From the NCBI RefSeq assembly GCF_002886185.1, contig NZ_KZ614148.1, forward strand, positions 383,806 to 447,805: 64,000 nucleotides of DNA, in the 5' to 3' direction. Under the pieces are notes generated by a model. That model worked only from the letters and a program-made list of their open reading frames with translations. It searched no databases and had not been told where the DNA came from. This stretch comes from Salipaludibacillus neizhouensis (GTDB lineage: Bacteria > Bacillota > Bacilli > Bacillales > Salisediminibacteriaceae). A program made the position numbers and the translations under genes. Positions 34,468 through 43,497 of this stretch are shown piece after piece. Within the stretch, counting starts at the first letter, position 1. Each line of letters starts with the position of its first letter.

Positions 34468-35442
34468 ATGATTGGAAATTTTGTTTTTGCACTTGCGATT
34501 GTGATAATAGGTTTATTAGTAGGCAAAGGACTCAGGGTTCTTTTAGATAAAGGTACAATATCGTCACCGGAAAAAATGCATCGGATATTAAAAGGCTCAA
34601 CAATGTCTGCATTGCTAGTTGTTAATCCACTGATTATTTTCGGTGCGTTTTGGTATGTTCAGTTAGATGATTTGAGATTAATCGTTATACCAATATTAGG
34701 AGCGATAGCTATTGCATTAGGTGGCGGTCTATCCTTGTATGCGGCTAAGTGGCTGAAGTTAGGCAGAAAACAGCAAGGATCCATGTTTGCTTCCGGTACG
34801 TTTACAAACTTAGGGAGTTTTGGGAACTTATTTTGTTTTGTTTTTTTAGGAGAAGCAAGTCTTGTTTTCGTAGCGTTATTTAGATTGTTCGAAGATCTAA
34901 TATACTATGCAGTAGGTTTTCCGGTTGCCCAGTCTTATGGGGAAAATCAAGGATTAAAAGAGAAGTCCCTCTTAAAAAAGTTAGCAACAAATCCCTTTAT
35001 CATTATTACACTTATTGCGATAGTTATAGGTGGAAGTTTGAACCTGTCTCCGTGGGAACGTCCAGCGTTTTACGCGGATTTAAACAGTGTCCTGGTTCCT
35101 ATTTTTACGATCTTGCTCGTTGTCCCTACAGGATTTAATTTACAAGTAGGAAAGGTTAAAGGGTACTTAAAAGAAAGCTTCGTTGTTGCGGCGATCAAGT
35201 ATGGAATTGTTCCTGTTGCTGTAACAATTCTCGCACTTATGTTTGGACTTAGAGAGGTTTATGACGGCATTGCATTCAAAACAATCATTATCCTATCGGC
35301 GATGCCCCCTGGATTTACTTCTTTAGTGCCACCTCAACTGTTCAATTTGGATAAGGATCTAGCAAATTCCAGTTGGTTTATAACAACAGTTTTATTGATC
35401 TTTGTTTTGCCTGTCTTGTATCTGATGACGCTCTATCTATAG
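34468..35442 (+). CDS. AEC-family (auxin efflux carrier-like) transporter
   Basis: A 324-residue membrane protein with about ten helices. AEC features include the polar break FASGTFTNLGSFGNLFC near residues 110-126, and the C-terminal half with ILSAMPPGFTSLVPPQLFNLD near 273-293. Bacterial members carry small organic acids such as malate or malonate; the substrate here is unknown. GAGGGATAG precedes the start. Confidence 0.82.
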   Translation: MIGNFVFALAIVIIGLLVGKGLRVLLDKGTISSPEKMHRILKGSTMSALLVVNPLIIFGAFWYVQLDDLRLIVIPILGAIAIALGGGLSLYAAKWLKLGRKQQGSMFASGTFTNLGSFGNLFCFVFLGEASLVFVALFRLFEDLIYYAVGFPVAQSYGENQGLKEKSLLKKLATNPFIIITLIAIVIGGSLNLSPWERPAFYADLNSVLVPIFTILLVVPTGFNLQVGKVKGYLKESFVVAAIKYGIVPVAVTILALMFGLREVYDGIAFKTIIILSAMPPGFTSLVPPQLFNLDKDLANSSWFITTVLLIFVLPVLYLMTLYL

Positions 35443-35565
35443 GATATAGACACTTCTATTTTGATAGTACGTGATCGATAAGGGGTTAATGAAGTGAAAG
35501 GATAACAATCCGCAGAAGACTTTCATCCTATTTAACATTGTCCTTTCAACACCACTTTCTAAAAA

Positions 35566-35604
35566 GGGGGCTAAAAAAGGGGTCAGACCCCTTTTTTAGC
35601 CCCC
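35566..35604. repeat. Perfect 39-bp palindrome containing the GGGGTCAGACCC core
   Basis: Bases 35566-35584 are exactly complementary to 35586-35604 around one central A. The arm is GGGGGCTAAAAAAGGGGTC. The hairpin has an internal A/T block and could act as a terminator in either direction. The rest of 35443-35762 has no gene; the promoter for the alarmone synthetase gene probably lies in 35690-35730. Confidence 0.75.
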
Positions 35605-35762
35605 CCAGAAAATGGGAAACCACAGTAATACCGAAATAATACATTTCCTTAATGTTTCACAATTCTTCACAGGATGTTCATCCTCTGTTCATAAACTATT
35701 GATATGATATAACTATAGATTAAATATAGGTTATTCATAAGTTTGGAAATCAATGGAGGTTT

Positions 35763-36455
35763 ATGAAGATGAGCGAAAAATCAAAGATTTGGAAAGCCTT
35801 TTTACTTCCGTATAAATTTGCCCTGGATGAAATGAAAACAAAAATTAATATTATGGTAGAAGAAGCTAAATATATGCGGGATGAAAATATGATCGAGCAT
35901 GTTAAAACTCGCCTGAAAACACCGGAAAGTATCGTGTCTAAGTTAAACAGAAAAAAACTTAAAGTCTCGGTTAGTTCTGCTAGAGAAAACTTGTATGATA
36001 TCGCTGGAGTGAGGGTAGTTTGTCCTTTTTCCTCAGATGTATATGATATGTACGAACTGTTAATGAAAAGAAAGGACCTCTGTGTTGTAGATGTGAAGGA
36101 TTATATTCGATTTCCAAAACCGAATGGCTACCAAAGTTTACATATGATTATAGAGGTTCCGATAACACTCTCGGATCGTGTGGAATATGTAAATGTCGAA
36201 GTTCAATTACGAACACTTGCAATGGATTTTTGGGCAAGCCTAGAACATAAAATTTACTATAAATATGACAAGACAATTCCTAAACATTTGGAAAAAGGTC
36301 TATTAGAAGCAGCTAAAACAGCAAGTGCAATGGATGAAAAGATGAAAGACATTCACGATGAAGTTAAACGTATGGACCATACTGGAGGAGCGTCATCGAA
36401 AATAGTATCTATCACAGGACCACATGTTAAGGAGGAGATGAATCGTGATGGTTAA
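35763..36455 (+). CDS. ywaC: Small alarmone synthetase, YwaC/RelP-like
   Basis: A single-domain (p)ppGpp synthetase of 230 residues with no hydrolase domain. The block YDIAGVRVVCPFSSDVYDMYELL (split around residues 74-96) and RFPKPNGYQSLHMIIEVP near 118-136 hold the ATP and GTP binding residues, and EVQLRTLAMDFWASLEHKIYYK near 147 is the family hallmark. The closest B. subtilis match is YwaC, induced by cell-wall stress. Two in-frame ATGs follow GGAGG; the second (35769, MSEKSK) has the better spacing. The C-terminus overlaps a 37-codon reading frame. Confidence 0.9.
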   Translation: MKMSEKSKIWKAFLLPYKFALDEMKTKINIMVEEAKYMRDENMIEHVKTRLKTPESIVSKLNRKKLKVSVSSARENLYDIAGVRVVCPFSSDVYDMYELLMKRKDLCVVDVKDYIRFPKPNGYQSLHMIIEVPITLSDRVEYVNVEVQLRTLAMDFWASLEHKIYYKYDKTIPKHLEKGLLEAAKTASAMDEKMKDIHDEVKRMDHTGGASSKIVSITGPHVKEEMNRDG

Positions 36456-36561
36456 ATACAAAAAGAAAACATCCTCAGAATTAGTCCTAGAATTACGTAA
36501 CAAAGGTATTCAAGCCGCACTTTGTATACGTCCCGAAAAAATCCAGCATAAAGGCTGTTAA
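36448..36561 (+). CDS. Possible 37-aa basic peptide coupled to the alarmone synthetase
   Basis: A short frame overlaps the last eight bases of the synthetase gene and has a strong AAGGAGGAG 10 nt before its ATG. The peptide begins MVKYKKKTSSELVLELRN and ends HKGC. I recognise no family. The strong ribosome binding site, rather than conservation, is the evidence. Confidence 0.45.
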   Translation: MVKYKKKTSSELVLELRNKGIQAALCIRPEKIQHKGC

Positions 36562-36585
36562 CAATAAATTAATTAAAGATTAAAT

Positions 36586-36617
36586 GAAAGCTTGTGAGTC
36601 CCCCCTCATGAGCTTTC
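36586..36617 (+). terminator. Hairpin after the alarmone synthetase unit
   Basis: GAAAGCTTGTGAG pairs with CTCATGAGCTTTC with one weak pair. The T-run that follows is poor, so termination may be partial. Confidence 0.45.
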
Positions 36618-36704
36618 GTGCTGTTTGAAATTGATGGAACGATTACGCCACTTTCAGATGTTTTATAGTATGACGTTAAAATGCGAAGAATTGGAGGTGT
36701 TTCC

Positions 36705-37397
36705 ATGAAAAATAGTATGAAAATACTTGTAGTAGAAGACGATCCTTATATAAGTGAACTGCTGGACCTCTATCTTTCGAAAGAAGGATACAAAGTCATA
36801 TTTGCAGCGGATGGGGAAGCAGGATTGGAGCAATATTACGATAAAAACCCGGAATTCGTTATTTTAGATATTATGCTTCCAAAGCAAGATGGATGGGAAG
36901 TTTGTAAAGAAATTAATCGCGATGAACGCTCCGTCCCTATTCTCATGTTAACGGGAAAAGGAGAGAGCTACGATAAGGTGAGAGGATTAGAATTAGGTGC
37001 AGATGATTATGTTGTGAAGCCTTTTGATCCAAAAGAAATCATTGCTAGAATTAAGGCGATTCTTAGAAGGACAAGTCCCAATGCTCAAAAAAATCCAAGC
37101 TTAATGTTCTTAAACATGACACTTGATATTAGTCAGTACCGTCTTGTTCGAAATGATGAATTTATCATGTTACCTCCAAAGGAGTTGGAGTTGCTGTATT
37201 ATCTTGCTTCCAATGAGAATCACGTTTTCACTCGTCAGCAGCTTGTACAACAAATCTGGGGGTTTGATTATGAAGGCGATAACCGAACTGTCGATGTGCA
37301 TATTAAACGAATTCGAGAAAAAATTAACGATGAGTTACCTCATTGGCAGTTAAAAACGATACATGGGATCGGCTATAAATTTGAGGTGAACGAGTGA
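36705..37397 (+). CDS. OmpR-family response regulator
   Basis: A 230-residue regulator. The receiver has the acidic pair EDD near residue 12, the phosphorylated Asp in FVILDIMLP near 54, and Lys in VVKPFDP near 104. The winged-helix output domain ends with the typical NRTVDVHIKRIREKI and TIHGIGYKFE. ATG 36705 follows GGAGGTG; an in-frame ATG at 36681 lies before that site. Its stop overlaps the kinase start (TGATG). Confidence 0.93.
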   Translation: MKNSMKILVVEDDPYISELLDLYLSKEGYKVIFAADGEAGLEQYYDKNPEFVILDIMLPKQDGWEVCKEINRDERSVPILMLTGKGESYDKVRGLELGADDYVVKPFDPKEIIARIKAILRRTSPNAQKNPSLMFLNMTLDISQYRLVRNDEFIMLPPKELELLYYLASNENHVFTRQQLVQQIWGFDYEGDNRTVDVHIKRIREKINDELPHWQLKTIHGIGYKFEVNE

Positions 37398-38800
37398 TGG
37401 TTAAACGAAGCAGTGTCTTTAAGAAATTGTTCACGTCACATCTTCTAATATTATTTCTTTCTTTTCTTATCTTTGCAATAGTCTTAAACACACTTATCCA
37501 TCACGAAATGCTGTCGAGATATAATCGAACATTCGAACACCAGATTAATCAAATACAAGATTTCTTTGAGAGTGCAAGTGAAGTCGGAATGTCAGACGAT
37601 GAACTTCATCATTCCTTAGAATTCAACATGGATCAAGAAAATCGACAAATACTCCTTTTTGATACAGAAGGAAGGGCGTTGTTTCATCCAGGATTTTTGC
37701 AAGAGCAAGGACTTTCTTCAAATATTGTCGATCAAGCTTTGTCTGGAGAAGAAACGGTATCTGAACGACTGTTGGGAAAACGAAAAGAAATATCGTATGT
37801 GATGGCTTCAAAAATTAACATTCCATCCCTTTCGCAAGAACCACAAGCTATTGTCATGGTGTTTCATGAGTTTGATCGTGAGTCCCGTCAAATTATTTGG
37901 ATAAACTTTTTAACGGCACTAATTGCTTTGGTAATAACCGCAATGATTATATATTATACTTCGAGAAAAATAACAGATCCCTTAACGAATATGAACCATA
38001 GCGCACTTCAATTTGCCAAGGGGGATTTCTCTCATCGTGTAAATGTGAAAACGACAGATGAAATTGGTCAATTGGGCAACACTCTCAATCATATGGCGAA
38101 AGAACTTGGAAGTTTGGATCAGTTGAGAAAAGATTTTGTAGCCAATGTTTCTCATGATCTACGAACTCCATTAACATCGATTCGGGGATTTCTAGGTGCA
38201 ATGCTGGATGGAACGATCCCAAGAGCAAAAGAAAAGCACTATTTAACCATCATGCATCATGAAACAGATCGTTTAATGAAACTGGTCAATGATCTGTTGA
38301 GCACGGCGAGTCTCGAAGCAGGAAATTGGGAATTGGATCGTAAGGTGTATAATGTCACAGAGCAACTCCGAATAATATTGGCTAAATTAGAACCGGAAAC
38401 GTCAAAGCGAGAGATGGAGATTCAATTCGATACAGGAAAAAAAGATGTATACATTTATGCTGATTCCGAACGGATGGAACAAGTATTTATAAATCTGGTA
38501 CAAAATGCTATACAATACTCATCTTATGGAAGCAAAATTGGCATTCTTGTTAAAGAACAAAAAAATGTGGTTCAAATAAATATATCAGATCAAGGTCTAG
38601 GGATGTCAGAAGATGAACTAGCGAACATTTGGGAACGATTTTATAAATCTGATAAAGCACGTTCGCAAAAAGTAGGCACGGGAATTGGTCTTTCCATTGT
38701 GAAACAAATTCTGGATCTCCACAACGCTACAATAATAGTGGAAAGTAATGTAGGACAAGGAACAACGTTCACACTAACGATCGCAAAAGAAAAACAATAG
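37397..38800 (+). CDS. Sensor histidine kinase partner
   Basis: A 467-residue kinase with two membrane helices (about 12-32 and 170-190) around an extracytoplasmic sensor domain. A HAMP linker follows, then the H-box NVSHDLRTPLTSIRG (His near 252). The ATPase domain has NLVQNAIQYS, DQGLGMSEDEL and GTGIGLSIVKQILDLH. It forms an operon with the response regulator. The signal is unknown, but the system lies directly upstream of the exopolysaccharide operon. Confidence 0.92.
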   Translation: MVKRSSVFKKLFTSHLLILFLSFLIFAIVLNTLIHHEMLSRYNRTFEHQINQIQDFFESASEVGMSDDELHHSLEFNMDQENRQILLFDTEGRALFHPGFLQEQGLSSNIVDQALSGEETVSERLLGKRKEISYVMASKINIPSLSQEPQAIVMVFHEFDRESRQIIWINFLTALIALVITAMIIYYTSRKITDPLTNMNHSALQFAKGDFSHRVNVKTTDEIGQLGNTLNHMAKELGSLDQLRKDFVANVSHDLRTPLTSIRGFLGAMLDGTIPRAKEKHYLTIMHHETDRLMKLVNDLLSTASLEAGNWELDRKVYNVTEQLRIILAKLEPETSKREMEIQFDTGKKDVYIYADSERMEQVFINLVQNAIQYSSYGSKIGILVKEQKNVVQINISDQGLGMSEDELANIWERFYKSDKARSQKVGTGIGLSIVKQILDLHNATIIVESNVGQGTTFTLTIAKEKQ

Positions 38801-38813
38801 ATGATTTATAAGA

Positions 38814-38846
38814 AACGGCATGAGTGATGATAGCTCATGTTGTTTT
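38814..38846 (+). terminator. Terminator of the two-component operon
   Basis: AACGGCATGAG pairs with CTCATGTTGTT, followed by a short T-run. Confidence 0.75.
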
Positions 38847-38956
38847 CCATAAAAAATTGCATTTATTGAACATTTTAAAAACGAAATACATAGAAAAATG
38901 TCGTAAATATGGGAGTAGTTATGGAAAAAGCTACTTTACAAAAAAATCATAAAAAA

Positions 38957-38999
38957 GTTCTCTATTTTTGTTGACTTGTTCGTTATTAAGAATTAATAT
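38957..38999 (+). promoter_or_regulatory. eps operon promoter with a SinR-type half-site
   Basis: TTGACT (38971-38976) and TAATAT (38994-38999) are 17 bp apart. GTTCTCT at 38957-38963 matches the SinR site GTTCTYT exactly, 7 bp upstream of the -35 box. Bases 38974-38996 are repeated exactly at 40466-40488. A 75-nt untranslated leader would precede the first gene. Confidence 0.65.
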
Positions 39000-39074
39000 A
39001 GGTGTAATGCAAAAGATATTGTACTGATTTACAGTTACTGCTCTTTATCAAGCACCAACAGGAGGCGGAATCAA

Positions 39075-39785
39075 ATGAACGGTTCGAGCGAGAAAGAAAT
39101 TCAAATTAAACCAATTTTAATGGCATTAGTCACCCGTTGGTGGATCATCATTCTTATGACGGGAGTTATAGGAGGGTTAGGAACTTATTATCAACATGAA
39201 AATGTAGCCGCACCAATTTATTCTGCAACCGCATCTATTTTGGTACAAGAAGAAAGCGTAAATATGCACACATTGAAGACTTTCATTACGGAGCCTATTG
39301 TTCTGGATGAAGTAGCAAAGGATCCATCTATTGAAGCTTCGGCTGAACAATTAGGAAGTCTCATTTTGGTTTCCGATGTGGAAGGATCTGAGATAATAAA
39401 AATTGATGCAACTGGTAGTTCACCAGAAAATGCAGTATTAGTCGCCAATACAGTAGGAACAGTCTTTTCCGAAGTCGTTCGCGAACGATTAGGCTATACA
39501 GAAATCAGTATGTTATCAGAAGCAACTGTTCAAGATTCTCTTTATCCGATTAATGAAACAACTAATACTCTCAGTTTTGCCAGTTTCATATTGGGTGCTG
39601 TATTGGCTGTAGGATTTGCTCTTTTATTGGATAGTATCGATAACAGAATTAAAACCGAAAGGCAAATTGAAAGTATGATGGAAGTCCCGGTATTAGGCAG
39701 TGTTTCAAGAATTCAGCGTTTAACATTGAGAAGCAATCCTGCTCGGAAAAAGAAAACATCATTGAGAGGTGAAACGAGTGTTTGA
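39075..39785 (+). CDS. epsA: Wzz/CapA-type polysaccharide co-polymerase, EpsA-like
   Basis: A 236-residue membrane protein with a Wzz fold: one helix near residues 20-40 (WWIIILMTGVIGGLGTYY), an extracytoplasmic domain, and a second helix near 165-185 (LSFASFILGAVLAVGFALLLD). It is the activator and chain-length partner of the adjacent CapB-like ATPase. First gene of the exopolysaccharide operon, with GGAGGCGG before the ATG. It overlaps the next gene. Confidence 0.88.
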   Translation: MNGSSEKEIQIKPILMALVTRWWIIILMTGVIGGLGTYYQHENVAAPIYSATASILVQEESVNMHTLKTFITEPIVLDEVAKDPSIEASAEQLGSLILVSDVEGSEIIKIDATGSSPENAVLVANTVGTVFSEVVRERLGYTEISMLSEATVQDSLYPINETTNTLSFASFILGAVLAVGFALLLDSIDNRIKTERQIESMMEVPVLGSVSRIQRLTLRSNPARKKKTSLRGETSV

Positions 39786-40452
39786 TAAATATAAAAATCA
39801 GCATTTCTTAACGTTTTACAATCGTACAGAATCTAAGTTATTTAAGGATTATAAACATATTAAATCAAATATTGAGTTTGCTGCATACAAGAATAAGTAT
39901 CAAACTGTTTCTTTTATTTCTCCGACATCCGGGGAGGGGAAGACAACGACATGCTGTCATTTGGCACTAACTTTTGCCAGAGAAGGCAAAAACGTATTAC
40001 TAATAGACGGAAACCTAAATCATCCAATGCTTAATAAGATATTCCATGTGAAAAATGACTACGGATTAAGCAATGTACTAGTCGGACAAAAAAAACTGTC
40101 TGAATCGATAAATACCACACAATTTGAGAGTTTAAAACTTTTAACATCTGGACCAACGATGGCTAATTTCAATCCAATTTTGCAATCTTCAGCAATGGAC
40201 CATCTCATTGGAGAAGTGAAAGAAAAGTTTGACTTTATTTTTATCGATAATCCACCAGTTCTCGATAGTGATACAGGGAAAATCATAGCGAGTAAGTCTG
40301 ACGGAACGGTTTTAGTAGTAAGAGATCATAAGACGGATATAAATGAAATGCTAGAGGCAAAGAGAGTATTAGACGCATATGCTGTGAATCTTATAGGTGT
40401 CATCTTTAACGGAAAAAAACTATCTATAAAGGATCGACTGATAAGAGCATAA
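39778..40452 (+). CDS. epsB: CapB/EpsB-type BY-kinase-like ATPase with altered Walker A'
   Basis: A MinD-like ATPase of the bacterial tyrosine kinase family. Walker A is SPTSGEGKTTT near residue 50 and Walker B-like DFIFIDNPP near 150. The Walker A' motif reads LLIDGNLNHP instead of the usual LLIDADLRxP, so one of its two Asp residues is missing. The C-terminus (KKLSIKDRLIRA) has no tyrosine cluster. It may still regulate the co-polymerase, but kinase activity is doubtful. The GTG at 39778 has an AGAGGTG site; the frame can be extended to 39769. Confidence 0.85.
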   Translation: MFDKYKNQHFLTFYNRTESKLFKDYKHIKSNIEFAAYKNKYQTVSFISPTSGEGKTTTCCHLALTFAREGKNVLLIDGNLNHPMLNKIFHVKNDYGLSNVLVGQKKLSESINTTQFESLKLLTSGPTMANFNPILQSSAMDHLIGEVKEKFDFIFIDNPPVLDSDTGKIIASKSDGTVLVVRDHKTDINEMLEAKRVLDAYAVNLIGVIFNGKKLSIKDRLIRA

Positions 40453-40465
40453 ATTTTTTTAATTC

Positions 40466-40488
40466 ACTTGTTCGTTATTAAGAATTAA
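40466..40488 (+). repeat. Second copy of the 23-bp eps promoter-region repeat
   Basis: Identical to 38974-38996, which overlaps the promoter of the operon. Here it lies just before the EAR-like RNA and the epsC-like gene. The shared bases start ACTTGTTCGTTATT and end AAGAATTAA. A TTCACT just before it could be a weak -35 box. Confidence 0.75.
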
Positions 40489-40502
40489 ATTAGTTACACT
40501 TT

Positions 40503-40622
40503 ACAGGTGATATCTCCTTACCTTTACTAATGGAGATACTCGATCATTCTGTGGGTATTTAAAGATACCTTAGACGCTTGTCGTCGCTAGTGTGGTGTGA
40601 GGAGGGGTTGAATGCCCACTTT
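40503..40622 (+). ncRNA. EAR element (epsC RNA motif)
   Basis: The 279-nt gap between the epsB-like and epsC-like genes holds a compact structured RNA. Stem GATATCTCC pairs with GGAGATA. A larger domain is closed by GTGGGTATT and AATGCCCAC and contains a hairpin GGTATT/GATACC and a purine-rich GTGTGAGGAGGGG. In B. subtilis the EAR element occupies exactly this place, between epsB and epsC, and lets RNA polymerase read through terminators in the long operon. The assignment rests on position and fold, not on a covariance search. Confidence 0.75.
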
Positions 40623-40731
40623 ATTTTATTTTTTACTCATGTGAATCTTTTGAATAAGATTTAACTGGGTAAACAATAAAATGTGCTATATAAAGAATCT
40701 GATGTCAAAAATGTCTTAACTGGGGGTTATT

Positions 40732-42585
40732 ATGAGCAATAAAAAAAGAGTTCCATATTTTATTATTTTTGACTCATTATTTATACTTACCGCGTTTTTT
40801 GCTAGTTTTATCATCATTAACGAGCCGAGTATTTATTTTAATACGAATTTTTGGCTATCCTGTTTTATCATACTGTTTAGTTATCATTTATTTTCATTTT
40901 GGTTCAGGCTCAACAAGAAAGTGTGGCAATATGCGAGCGTAGGTGAATTACAAATTATTTTAAAGACATTGACATTTGCTATTATTTTAAATGCCTTTAT
41001 CCAACTAACGGTATTCTCGCATATTCAATACCGAATCCTCTTCGTTACCTGGCTGTTACAAGTGCTGTTAATCGGGGGTTCACGTTTTTGGTGGCGGATG
41101 GCAAAAGAAAAAATTTCTAGGGACAGCGTGACTGGTAAAAGAAAAAGAACGATGATTGTAGGGGCTGGTTCAGCAGGAATGATGGTGACAAGGCAATTAT
41201 TAAATAATCATTCGAGCGATCTATCACCATTAGTTTTTGTGGATGATGACCCAAATAAACACAAGTTTGATATATTCGGCATTCCGGTAGCTGGTGGAAT
41301 AAAGGATATATCGAAGTTAGTGAAAGAGTTTCGTATAGAAAATATTATCATAGCGATCCCTTCATTAAATAGACCGAAACTTAATAGCATCTACAGGGAA
41401 TGCTCCAAAGCAGAAGTGAAAACACAAGTATTGCCGATGATCGAAGACCTTGTTACTGGTAAAGTTACTGTTAGTCAATTTAGAGAAGTAAATGTGGAAG
41501 ATTTATTAGGAAGAAAACCTGTCGAACTTGATAACAAAAGAATATCAGCTTCCATAACCGGGAAGGTCGTTTTGGTGACCGGTGCAGGGGGTTCCATAGG
41601 ATCAGAACTATGTCGACAGATTTCCGAGTACTCACCAGAGAAGCTCATTTTATTAGGACATGGGGAACATAGTATTTATTCGATAGAAATGGAGTTGCAG
41701 GAAGTATTTAAGCAAACATCAATGCAAATTGTTACAGAAATTGCCGATATCCAGGATTTAAAAAAGATCATGAATATTTTTGCCTTACATCGTCCGGAAA
41801 TCGTTTATCATGCGGCTGCCCACAAGCACGTTCCCTTAATGGAAAGAAATCCAGAAGAAGCATTGAAAAACAATACGATAGGGACGATGAACGTAGCAAA
41901 GGCTGCCGATACACATAAGGTGAAGACGGTTGTTATGATTTCGACCGATAAAGCCGTGAAACCTACTAGTGTCATGGGGGCTACAAAACGATTAGCTGAA
42001 ATCGTGATACAAAATATGAACCGTAAAAGCAAGACAAAGTTTACCGTCGTTCGATTTGGTAATGTTCTCGGCAGCAGTGGAAGTGTCATTCCATTATTTC
42101 GAAAACAGATTGAGAAAGGTGGTCCTGTAACGGTTACTCACCCGGATATGGTCCGCTACTTCATGACAATTCCTGAAGCCTCCAGATTGGTTATACAGGC
42201 CGGATGCCTTGCAAAAGGAGGCGAAACCTTTGTATTGGATATGGGATTACCGGTGAAAATCGTGGATTTAGCCAAAAATCTGATTAAACTTTCCGGAAAT
42301 TCTCTTGAAGATATTGAAATAGAGTACACGGGCATTAGAGCTGGCGAGAAATTATATGAGCAACTACTCGACGAGGATGAAATTGAAGAAGACCAGATTT
42401 TCCCTAAGATTCATTTAGGGAAACCTTCCACGATCTACATTAAAGATATTGAGGATTTAATCATGATTTATCCATTATTTGATAAAGAAGCGTTGAGAAG
42501 TAAATTACTTCAGTTGAGCAATGGGGAAAAAGAAACTTCTAAGAAACTACTAGCTAAAGCTATTCCAGTAGAAGTGGAAGCATAA
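40732..42585 (+). CDS. epsC: NDP-sugar 4,6-dehydratase, CapD/EpsC-like
   Basis: A 617-residue membrane-linked sugar nucleotide dehydratase. Four N-terminal helices (residues 8-120) are followed by a first Rossmann domain (VGAGSAGMMVTRQL near 145) and a catalytic Rossmann domain (VTGAGGSIGSELCRQ near 283). The active-site stretch STDKAVKPTSVMGATKR has Met in place of the usual Tyr, as in PglF-type enzymes. It likely makes a UDP-4-keto-6-deoxy-hexosamine, the starting point for an aminated sugar with EpsN and EpsM. Confidence 0.92.
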   Translation: MSNKKRVPYFIIFDSLFILTAFFASFIIINEPSIYFNTNFWLSCFIILFSYHLFSFWFRLNKKVWQYASVGELQIILKTLTFAIILNAFIQLTVFSHIQYRILFVTWLLQVLLIGGSRFWWRMAKEKISRDSVTGKRKRTMIVGAGSAGMMVTRQLLNNHSSDLSPLVFVDDDPNKHKFDIFGIPVAGGIKDISKLVKEFRIENIIIAIPSLNRPKLNSIYRECSKAEVKTQVLPMIEDLVTGKVTVSQFREVNVEDLLGRKPVELDNKRISASITGKVVLVTGAGGSIGSELCRQISEYSPEKLILLGHGEHSIYSIEMELQEVFKQTSMQIVTEIADIQDLKKIMNIFALHRPEIVYHAAAHKHVPLMERNPEEALKNNTIGTMNVAKAADTHKVKTVVMISTDKAVKPTSVMGATKRLAEIVIQNMNRKSKTKFTVVRFGNVLGSSGSVIPLFRKQIEKGGPVTVTHPDMVRYFMTIPEASRLVIQAGCLAKGGETFVLDMGLPVKIVDLAKNLIKLSGNSLEDIEIEYTGIRAGEKLYEQLLDEDEIEEDQIFPKIHLGKPSTIYIKDIEDLIMIYPLFDKEALRSKLLQLSNGEKETSKKLLAKAIPVEVEA

Positions 42586-42609
42586 ACAAGAGAGAAAGGG
42601 GTTGTTTCT

Positions 42610-43488
42610 ATGAAAGTACGAAAAGCAATTATACCGGCAGCAGGACTTGGGACAAGGTTTCTACCGGCAACGAAAGCAATGCCAAAAGAAATGCTTCCCA
42701 TCTTAGATAAACCTACGATTCAATATATCGTTGAAGAAGCGATTGCTTCCGGAATTGAGGACATTATCATTGTTACTGGCAAAGGAAAAAGAGCTATTGA
42801 AGATCATTTTGATCATTCCTTTGAATTAGAAGAAACCCTTTTTCTAAAAGGAAAGATGGAACTTCTTGAGAAAGTCCAGGAAGCATCAAATATGGTAGAT
42901 ATTCATTATATTCGCCAAAAAGAGCCGAAGGGTTTAGGACATGCGATCTGGTGCGCTAGAAAATTTATAGGTGATGAACCATTCGCAGTTCTTCTTGGAG
43001 ATGACATTGTTCAAGCGGAGGAACCTTGTTTAAAACAATTAATGAATCAATATAATCGTTATCAGTCATCCATTTTGGGAGTGCAAAAAGTTGGGACAGA
43101 TGAGGTACATCGTTATGGAATAGTTGATTCGATGCAACTATCCGACCGACTTTACAATGTAAATGGTCTCGTTGAAAAGCCAGCACCTGGGGAAGCACCG
43201 TCGGACCTTGCGATTTTAGGTCGTTACATCTTATCACCGAAAATTTTCGATAAATTAAATGATCAGGAGCCGGGAAGCGGCGGAGAGATTCAGTTAACAG
43301 ATGCAATTGCTCGTCTGAATGAGGAAGAGGCTGTCTATGCTTATGATTTTGAAGGAGAAAGGTATGACGTCGGTGAAAAGGAAGGTTTTATAAAAACGAC
43401 CATCGAGTTTGCCTTGCAGGATGAGCAGCTAAGAGAGCCAATATTAGGATTTCTCAGTGAGATAATGGAGAAGGAATCTATCAAATAG
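42610..43488 (+). CDS. galU: UTP-glucose-1-phosphate uridylyltransferase
   Basis: Makes UDP-glucose from UTP and glucose 1-phosphate in the cytoplasm. The N-terminal [21 protein letters not shown] binds the nucleotide, followed by [16 protein letters not shown]. Length (292) is normal for GalU/GtaB. It has AAAGGGG before its start and lies 24 nt after the dehydratase gene. Including it in the eps operon gives the pathway its own UDP-glucose supply, and UDP-glucose would have been the substrate of the decayed galE downstream. Confidence 0.93.
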   Translation: MKVRKAIIPAAGLGTRFLPATKAMPKEMLPILDKPTIQYIVEEAIASGIEDIIIVTGKGKRAIEDHFDHSFELEETLFLKGKMELLEKVQEASNMVDIHYIRQKEPKGLGHAIWCARKFIGDEPFAVLLGDDIVQAEEPCLKQLMNQYNRYQSSILGVQKVGTDEVHRYGIVDSMQLSDRLYNVNGLVEKPAPGEAPSDLAILGRYILSPKIFDKLNDQEPGSGGEIQLTDAIARLNEEEAVYAYDFEGERYDVGEKEGFIKTTIEFALQDEQLREPILGFLSEIMEKESIK

Positions 43489-43497
43489 AGAGGGAAT

